Source: Pinus tabuliformis
Lineage: Eukaryota; Streptophyta; Pinopsida; Pinales; Pinaceae
Assembly (NCBI GenBank): GCA_031772625.1
Contig: CM062808.1
Location: 478,265,655 to 478,329,654, forward strand
Reading direction: 5' to 3'
Length of the DNA stretch: 64,000 nucleotides
Under the pieces are notes generated by a model. That model worked only from the letters and a program-made list of their open reading frames with translations, was not told the origin of the DNA and made no database searches. This document shows, piece by piece, positions 57,898 to 64,000 of this stretch. Made by a program: the position numbers and the translations under genes. The stretch's first letter is position 1. Each line of letters starts with the position of its first letter.

Positions 57898-59377
57898 CTA
57901 TTTAGTGCCTTGATCCTTAAGTGAAGCCTCAACCAAGATACGGAGGGGATTGGGCCTCTTTCTCCGTTTTAGTGCCTCGATCAACCGCCTTTGAAACATC
58001 TTCATCTTTGCCTTGCACACATGCATTCTTGCCCAGTAATGGTTTTTCATGTTCCTCAGCAATTTCTTCTCTTGGTTGGCCTTCGCCAACAGCCTCTCCA
58101 TGTGTGCATTTGCCCGGATGAGCATGGACTCTCGGTCAGCGGGCAATGGATCACCGGGTCTTCTTCGGTCCAAGATTCGGTCACTACGAATCCTCCACAG
58201 CTCATCAAGTGCTTTCTCATCCTCCAACTGTTTGTTGCGCTGCTCCAGGTATGTGATGGTCCATTCTGCCCCTTCTAATCTCCTCTACAAGGCATCATTT
58301 TCAGCTTTGAGATGCTGAATGACCTCCTTTGCCTCTTGGCTCGGAGAAATGGCCTCAAGATCAACAAGCTCAATATCTGGAACTCCTGATGGCCCCTCAT
58401 CAATCTTCGGCTGCTTGCCCCTCTGTGCTGCCTGTACTGCTGAAGAGAGCGAGACCCCTTCCACCTGATGTGGAGATAGTACTCGCCGAGCTGCTGCAAA
58501 TAAGGCCCTTGGGCCTTTCTAATAGGTAACCAGAGGTGAGGAGCTGACATGTCTAGTGACAGGGATGTCATGCTGCTGGGATGGTCCTCCTTCCTCATGA
58601 ATAACCTCAGGATGTGGCGGTGATGGTGCTGTGAAAAGCTCATGAGAGATGAACTCCTCCCATGAGATGCCCTGCTGAGCCAACTGATGCAATACTATAA
58701 GCTGAATCAAACCATAATGGTACATGCTCCTATACTGCTGTGCCGGGCTCTTCCTCTGCAACATGGGCACCATCCTCTGAATGTTCTGATAAAAGAAAAT
58801 AGGGATGTTCATCATCCTCACTCGGGTGAAGTGCATCAGGAGGCGAATATGATATGAATATACCTGTGAAAATCTGCCCTCACAGGTAAAATAGTGCATA
58901 ATGAGCCTCATCATGGGAGCATACTCGCTCCTGAGAAACCTGAATGGAAACACACCTGCCAAATGTCTCATGAATGGTGGCCAGACAAAAGGCTCAAAGT
59001 GAACATTATCTAGCACCTTGCGCTTATTCCACACCTCCCCAACATTAGGTATCCCTTTGGCATGTGAGATCACCTTGGGTGTCAATGTAAAGTTCACCCC
59101 TGCAAGGTTGACATGTCCATCATGCAAGTGTAAAACAAAAAGGTGAGCCAACTCTCTGTGGTGCTGAATCCAAGAGATCCTCTCACAGAACTCATAACAA
59201 GACATATACTGAAAACATGTGACTGCCATAGGACAAGCCTATAACTCTGCTAAAGAGGTGGGCTCCTCTCGCTTTATGATGTCCACCCTTTCCCCCCTTA
59301 TGAGGCCTCCTCTGTACCTCAATCTCTGAAGCTGATGACTGGTCATCACTTTGCTCATAAGTTTCGGTTTCTGACAT
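57898..59377 (-). pseudogene. Accessory coiled-coil protein gene of insert D
   Basis: Read right to left from ATG at 59377 (MSETETYEQSDDQSSASEIE), 44 bases after the leader-intron acceptor. After an acidic and then basic start (RRPHKGGKGGHHKARGAH) comes the globular domain (about 59229-58690), with FTLTPKVISHAKGIPNVGEV, FEPFVWPPFMRHLAGVFPFR and RLIMHYFTCEGRFSQVYSYH. A Pro/Ser-rich linker follows, then a coiled coil (about 58330-57900) with LEDEKALDELWRIRSDRILD and ANAHMERLLAKANQEKKLL, ending in basic KRRKRPNPLR. The CEGR box and following helix pair with the copy at the left edge. Function unknown; a Gag-like or nucleic-acid-associated structural protein is possible. Only a few breaks, so it is the best-kept copy. 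Confidence 0.68.
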
Positions 59378-59420
59378 TGTTTTAAGGAGCAAAGCGGACA
59401 AACTGTACTGCTGTTTCTGC

Positions 59421-59893
59421 CTGTAAAAAGTTGATTTATATGCTGTTTCAAAGGGACAAGGAACATGAGGGAAATGTTAGGGGAGGGACATTTTTAAGAG
59501 GAAAATGGGAAAACATGTATACAACAGGGAATTTAGGGAAATACACTGTAAACATCATTGCATATACATCATCAAATTCATATGTTTACATGGGCATAAG
59601 AAGAGGTAGGGTTAGGATGTGATTTTTTATCTTTAAAGGGAAAAGGGGTAGGGTTTATTTTCTTTACGAATTTAAAAGGGAAATTGACATAGAAATATAG
59701 GGAAAATGAAATGGGAATGAAGAGAATAATTACAAGGGGAAAAACTATGAAACAGCAATAAACCTTAGCATCTTTCTACAAATTTACATACAGCCATATG
59801 GAGTGTTTTTTCTTGCACAATTTGATCATTAAAAACACACTCATGATGTCTTTCAACTTAACCAGCAACCATTCACAAGCTTAGAGAACCTAC
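59421..59893 (-). other. Probable leader intron of the insert D accessory gene
   Basis: Minus-strand donor GAG/GTAGGTTC at 59893 and acceptor CTTTTTACAG at 59421; 473 bp, AT-rich. Size, position just before the ATG and downstream of a TATA box match the left-edge copy (524 bp). Inferred from consensus only. Confidence 0.5.
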
Positions 59894-59942
59894 CTCAAGC
59901 GATTTGATGATTTAGAGGGTGCTTGAGCAAATTTGTAATGAG

Positions 59943-60085
59943 TTGGGAGGAAGGTTGCTTGACGGGTCGCGCACCTCGCCCAACGGGTCGCGCGCGCCTG
60001 ACGGGTCGCGCCCGTTGAAAAAATGCACTGTGGGAAGCCTCCTGACGGGTCGCGCGCCCCTCTGACGGGTCACGCGCCTGTCCTG
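59943..60085 (-). repeat. Cluster of five CpG-rich GACGGGTCGCGC motifs
   Basis: On the plus strand: GACGGGTCGCGCACC, AACGGGTCGCGCGCGCC, GACGGGTCGCGCCCG, GACGGGTCGCGCGCCCC and GACGGGTCACGCGCC, spaced 17-50 bases, all in one orientation. In the accessory transcript they fall in the first (leader) exon. Two more lie after the gene near 57434-57470. Confidence 0.8.
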
Positions 60086-60189
60086 ACCCCGATTTCAACC
60101 AGTTTCGCTCAAATTCGCTTGGAAGCTCGCCCAATCTCTCTTGCAAGGGTTTTGGATGAACAATGAGAGTAAAAGGAGGGATATTGGGT

Positions 60190-60196
60190 CTTTATA
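60190..60196 (-). promoter_or_regulatory. TATA box of the insert D accessory gene
   Basis: TATAAAG on the minus strand, about 300 bases upstream of the leader-intron donor and 620 bases inside the element end. Consistent with an LTR-type or cellular-type promoter. Confidence 0.5.
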
Positions 60197-60199
60197 AAT

Positions 60200-60814
60200 T
60201 CCATTTGAATAAATTTCATGCTCAAACCCATTTTCTAATGTTTCTCTTTAACACTTTATAAAACTGACTTTTTTGGTTTCCTTTGTCCTGAAATTGACTC
60301 ATTTAGTGCTTTGGCTTGATTCTTTTTGCAGGTAGATCATCTGAGGGATCCTGGCAAGAGGACTAGGGTTGCATACTGTCCACTGAAGTCTTTTGAAATT
60401 TCATCACTTTTTACAAACATTTGAAAAATGACCTTGGCTTTAAAAACAGAGTTTTTAAATCCAAGGTAAAAAATTAACTGTACCAGATAAAAAATTTCGA
60501 AGAAACACCTTTACAATCATCCCTCTGGCTTGCTGAGCACTTATTGACCTTCAAAAACATGACCTTGTAGACATTTTTGACCAAAACCCTAGACCTAGGA
60601 AATTGACCTCATGACAAGACAAGACAAGCTTGAAAGAGCTTAATGACTGAAATGACCTAAGCCAGCAATGCCAAGAGGGGAAAAATATACCAGCTCCTCC
60701 AACAGGGTTATGGCATGCCTAATGGGATGCAAAAATTGACACTGATGAGACACCTACATATGAAAATGAAAAGAGTTTTGATCGCTGATGGAGGGCTCAA
60801 GACCGACTCTAACA
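60200..60814 (-). other. Insert D upstream end
   Basis: About 600 bases from the element end (TGTTAGAGTCGG on the minus strand) to the TATA box. No gene. Would correspond to U3 if the end is a remnant LTR, but no matching copy is found at the other end. Confidence 0.45.
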
Positions 60815-61400
60815 GGAGCAAGACAACCTTCAGACTGAGTGGGGTTGTTTTCAATACACTGTAATGCCATTTGGGTTGAAGAATGCGCCGACTATATTTT
60901 TGTGCGTGGTTGTTGCGACATTCAAGGAATTCATTCATAAGTTCCTGGAGGTCTATTTTGATGATTGGACTGTATTTGGACTGTTTAAGCACCATGTAGT
61001 GAGCTTGCGCTTTATGTTGGTTACCTGTCGAAGATACTAGATCACACTCAACCTCAAGAAGTGTTTGTTTTGCATTCCTTTTGGGAACCTATTGGGGCAT
61101 GTGGTTTGCAAACAAGGGTTGATGGTAGACCCACGAAGATCGCGTTGATTCTGAACTTGGAAGCGACGTGGAGTGTGAAACAGTTGCATGCTACCTTAGG
61201 ACATACATGATATTATAGAAAGTTTATCAAAGGCTATGCCCAGATCACCGTGCCGATGGAAAAATTGTTGAAAAATGATGTCTCGTTTTGCTGGAACGAT
61301 GACTGTAAGAAAAGGCTGGATATATTGAAAGAAAATATGGTTACCGTGTCGATTCTAGTCTTCCCGGACTGCAAGAAATAATTTCATGTACATGTTGATG
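60815..61400 (+). pseudogene. Element H reverse transcriptase, second part
   Basis: Resumes with KTTFRLSG, MPFGLKNAPTIF-like wording, KFLEVYFDDWTVFGLFKHHV (catalytic YFDD), QGLMVDP and MEKLLKNDVSFCWNDDCKKR. The wording follows on from the sequence before insert D, confirming the split. Confidence 0.8.
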
Positions 61401-61690
61401 CGTCATGTATATAGTTAGGGGTAGTACTAAAACATGATGGCGGAGAAGGCTTGGACCATCGTATCGTGTTCGCAAGCCACATATTATCCAAAGCAGAGAA
61501 GAACTATTTGACCACTGAACACGAGGGGCTAGCTATGGTGTATGCACTCCATAAGTATCGACATTACTTGCTAAGAGGTCACTTTAAGATGTATACAGAT
61601 CACTTCGCGCTGGAGTACTTGGTCAATAAGTCTGTGTTGTGGGGGCACATCTACAGATGGCTGTTATGATTTTGAAGTTGTTGTAAAGCT
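61401..61690 (+). pseudogene. Element H RNase H
   Basis: MDHRIVFASHILSKAEKNYL, TTEHEGLAMVYALHKYRHYL and LRGHFKMYTDHFALEYLVNK, the standard Ty3 RNase H signatures. Fossil. Confidence 0.85.
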
Positions 61691-61697
61691 TGGATGA

Positions 61698-63068
61698 TTG
61701 AACACAGGACCTAACCACCTATCGCGCATTGAGACTAGGGAGGAACCCACTAATTTGGAAGAAGGATTACTTGACACACAACTCTTTGTTGTGCGTGTCG
61801 CGGATGGACATTTTGAGGATACAATACACTTCCTAACAGCTCGAACTGCACTGGAAGGATACATTGTCCAGCAAAATAAGGAATTAGTGGTGCGCACAAC
61901 AGATTTCTCTATCATCGCTAGGCATCTATACAAGATGGGGATTGATGAGATACTGCAAAGGTATGTACCTGAGTTTGAATGAAGCAGCATCCTCGCAGAC
62001 GCTCATGGGGGTTGCCGCGGGAGGACATTATGCATGGAGAGCAACTGAGTAGAATATTCTATGCATAGGGTTGTGGTGGCCAGCCCTTCATTAGGATTCA
62101 AAAGCATATTGTAAGGTACGTGATGCGTGTCAAAGAACAGGCAAGCCATCATGGAGGGAGGAAATGCCTTTGAATCCACAAATGACGTTGCAGCCTTTTG
62201 AAAACTGGGCAATAGATTTTTTGGGATCTATTCAGCCCCAAGGAAAGACAGGCGCGAGGTACATTATCACTGTGATAGAGTACTTGAATCGTTGGGTAGA
62301 AGCGTAGCCGGTGAAGGATTGCACGGGTGCGACGACTGCAAAGTTTCTATTTGAGCATGTACTGACGCGATTTGGATGTCTAAAGATCTTGATGAGTGAT
62401 CGAGGTACACACTTCATGAATGGGACGATCAACGCACTAACGAAGGAATTTCAGGTGTATCACCAAAAGAGCACACCTTATCACCCACGGGCTAACGGGA
62501 TAGTGGAGGCATTCAACAAAGTACTGGAGACCGCACTGACCAAGGTATGCAATTCTCAGCGAAGTGATTGGGACCTACACATACCTGCAGTATTGTGGGC
62601 TTATCGGATGACATGCAAGAAGTTAACAGGATAGACACCCTTTAGGCTGGTATATGGGGTTGAGGTGGTGATGCTTATGGAATACATCATGCATAGTCTA
62701 TGCATAGTAGTGCTCATAGGTATGATGGATCGCGAAGCCCTGGAAGAGAGGCTAGTGTAGTTGGATGATCTCGAAGAAGAGATATTTTGGCTAGATTTCA
62801 TTAACAGGTCCAAGAACAACGCGAAAAGGCATGGCACGATCGACATATTAAGCTGCACACCTTTAAGGTGAGTGACTTTGTGCTATTGTCTGACAGTAAG
62901 TTTCATAAATTCCCCGGAAAATTTAGGATGCACTGGTTAGGGCCGTATGTTATTAAGGAGATTACCGACGGTGGCACGGTCCAGTTGGTTAAGTTGAATG
63001 GAGATCCCTTCCCAAGAAAGGTGAATGGCAGTCAATTGAAGCCATACTCACGTGGCTGGACCATCTGA
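61698..63068 (+). pseudogene. Element H integrase
   Basis: Linker with LEEGLLDTQLFVVRVADGHF; zinc-binding part near 61980-62160; core near 62190-62640 with [40 protein letters not shown] and [20 protein letters not shown], holding the D, D and E positions; C-terminal part (62868-63068) with FVLLSDSKFHKFPGKFRMHW and LGPYVIKEITDGGTVQLVKL. Fossil with a few breaks. Confidence 0.85.
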
Positions 63069-63240
63069 CTAGCTGACAAAAGTACACTCTTAGCACTCCA
63101 GGTAGCTGAAAGGAGGCGCGGGACTACAAACTACATTGCTTGGTTTGGAGAGCTGCGCGATTTCAGGACTGTGCAAAGCAACAAAGTGTCACAGGGTCCG
63201 TAACAACACAAAGACAGCTGCGCTAATGCACAAGTCCACC
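63069..63240. other. Junction region between element H and Penelope-like fragment
   Basis: Short non-coding stretch after integrase. Holds a purine-rich GAAAGGAGGCGCGGG (near 63107) that could be H's plus-strand primer site, but no 3' LTR follows. Confidence 0.4.
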
Positions 63241-63564
63241 AGAAAGTGACCATAAGAGTTATATTGGGGAAACAGGTCGGTCTCTAAGAATAAGACTTAA
63301 GGAGCACGGAGCCGATATAAAGAATGGAAGATCCCGTGCATCAGCCCTTGCGGAACACTCATCCAAAACCAAGCATCATGTGTGTCTAGAAGATGCTAAA
63401 ATAATCGCTAGAGAGGATAATTATCAAAAAAGGAAAATCAGAGAGGCTATCGAAATTATGAAATTCCCTCAAAACCTCAACAGGGACAATGGGAGTGAGA
63501 TTAGTGGAAATTGGCTTCCCTTGATTAGACAAATAAATCCAACGAAACCTTTAGAAGCATCATA
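63241..63564 (+). pseudogene. GIY-YIG endonuclease end of a Penelope-like element
   Basis: An open stretch ending at a stop at 63564. It begins SDHKSYIGETGRSLRIRLKE, in which YIGETGR followed by Arg-x-x-x-Arg-Leu-x-x-His is the GIY-YIG nuclease core of Penelope-like elements. Then come HSSKTKHHVCLEDAKIIARE and DNYQKRKIREAIEIMKFPQN, and last NLNRDNGSEISGNWLPLI, the usual C-terminal signature of the class. In the family this nuclease nicks target DNA for reverse transcription. Only the C-terminal domain is present; RT is missing, as expected for a 5'-truncated copy. Such elements are known in conifers (Dryad) and are rare in other plants. No internal break is seen in the retained part. Confidence 0.82.
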
Positions 63565-63589
63565 GGTTTTCGAAATTAACAAGGTTAGT

Positions 63590-64000
63590 AAAATTAATAA
63601 AATTTAATCAATTTAATTTAATTTAATTTTAATTAAATTAATCTAATTAATCACATTAATCAATTAAATTAAATTAAGTAATTTAATTTAATTTAATTTT
63701 TAATTAAATTAGTCTAATTAAATTACCTTAATTAATTAAGATAGTTAAATTAAATTAAATTAAAAATAAATAAGTTAATTAATTAATTAATTAATAAAAT
63801 AAAATTAAAAATAAATAAAATTAATGAATTAATAAATAAAATTGGTTTTAAATTAATTAAATTGATTTGAATTAATTAAATTAATTTTAAATAAAAATAA
63901 AAATTAACATTTAATAAAATAAGATAAACTAAAGAATAAACATTAATTAATTAATTGATGAATTAATCAAAATAAGAAATCTCTTATTTATCAATTAAGT
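63590..64000. repeat. TTAA-rich low-complexity tract
   Basis: About 410 bases, over 85% A+T, made of irregular AATTTAATT, TTAATTAA and AAATTAAAT units up to the window end. Starts about 25 bases after the Penelope-like stop codon. No gene. Confidence 0.9.

Larger units (their letters stand above)
56436..60814 (-). mobile_element. Insert D: 4.4 kb element carrying only the accessory gene
   Basis: Inserted in element H's RT. Ends are TGTTAG (56436) and CTAACA (60814), flanked by GAAGC (56431-56435) and GGAGC (60815-60819), a 5-bp duplication with one difference. TG/CA ends and 5-bp duplication point to integrase-mediated insertion. Read on the minus strand it has a promoter region, a leader intron, the accessory gene and a long 3' part. 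I find no gag, protease, RT or integrase and, surprisingly, no recognisable pair of LTRs. It may be a strongly deleted derivative of an element like C, with which it shares the end GCGCTAACA. The gene is nearly whole, with about two or three breaks. Confidence 0.75.
51313..63240 (+). mobile_element. Element H: Ty3/gypsy (Tat-like) retrotransposon, split by insert D
   Basis: Plus-strand element: 5' LTR (51313-about 52216), Asp-tRNA-like primer site, leader, gag with an array of zinc knuckles, protease, a second gag-like domain, RT (split at 56435/60815), RNase H and integrase to 63068. The 3' LTR is not present: after integrase and a purine-rich GAAAGGAGGCGCGGG (63107), a Penelope-like fragment takes over near 63241. 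It belongs to a widespread Tat-branch family and is close to element C. Broken, with many breaks. Confidence 0.85.

Noticed and set aside
57898-59377. Ordinary host gene
   Set aside because: Although it has promoter, intron and nearly whole coding region, it lies in an insert with TG/CA ends and target duplication inside a retrotransposon, and relatives occur within other elements.

Overview
This window is a stack of decayed, nested retrotransposons from a plant nuclear genome, most probably a conifer or other gymnosperm. The reasons are: Ty3/gypsy and Copia fossils cover nearly everything; primer sites match plant initiator-Met or Asp tRNAs; the LTR pairs that can be compared differ by roughly 8-9% by eye yet are still recognisable, as expected in a slow-evolving, slow-purging genome; and near 63.25 kb there is a GIY-YIG endonuclease fragment of the Penelope-like kind, a class described in conifers as Dryad elements. 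I see no ordinary host gene, rRNA or genuine tRNA gene.

Left part (1-21.5 kb). A minus-strand Ty3/gypsy element (A) has a 1.7 kb 5' LTR (11932-13628), an Asp-tRNA primer site, gag, protease, reverse transcriptase, RNase H and integrase down to about 5.9 kb. It is followed by a striking array of 14 stem-loops (5153-5717). Still further downstream on the same strand is an accessory coiled-coil gene (2469 to beyond the left edge) with its own TATA box and leader intron. Element A abuts a plus-strand Ty3 remnant (E, 13629-about 17270). Next comes a minus-strand Ty3 element (M, about 17275-21514) with a 349-bp LTR.

Middle (21.5-35.3 kb). Ty3 element J (plus) is split by element I (21934-28257). 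Element I has two 2.1-2.2 kb LTRs with TGATCC/GGATCA ends and a perfect 5-bp target duplication. It carries no pol; it codes for a coiled-coil, G-patch and zinc-finger protein, and a tRNA-like unit lies inside each LTR. J ends where element K (plus) begins; K has a 2.9 kb LTR, an initiator-Met primer site and gag.

Right part (35.3-64 kb). K's gag is split by element C (minus; 3' LTR 35289-36797, an accessory coiled-coil gene, then pol up to about 43.37 kb). C is cut by a Copia element G (plus), whose gag is split by a Copia element F (minus, 44806-49632, target duplication CTCCC/CTCCT). From 51.3 kb a plus-strand Ty3 element H runs to about 63.1 kb. Its reverse transcriptase is split by a 4.4 kb insert D (56436-60814) carrying only the accessory gene, again with a TATA box and leader intron. 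The window ends with the Penelope-like fragment and a TTAA-rich low-complexity tract.

The most interesting thread is the accessory protein family, present in three independent contexts (left edge, C, D). In two of them it sits behind the same promoter, leader-intron, start-codon arrangement, and in D it is the only gene of an apparently mobile unit. The hairpin array, the CpG-rich GACGGGTCGCGC clusters flanking the D gene, the G-patch element I and the Penelope-like fragment also deserve a second look. Coding parts of the LTR elements are all treated as broken fossils.
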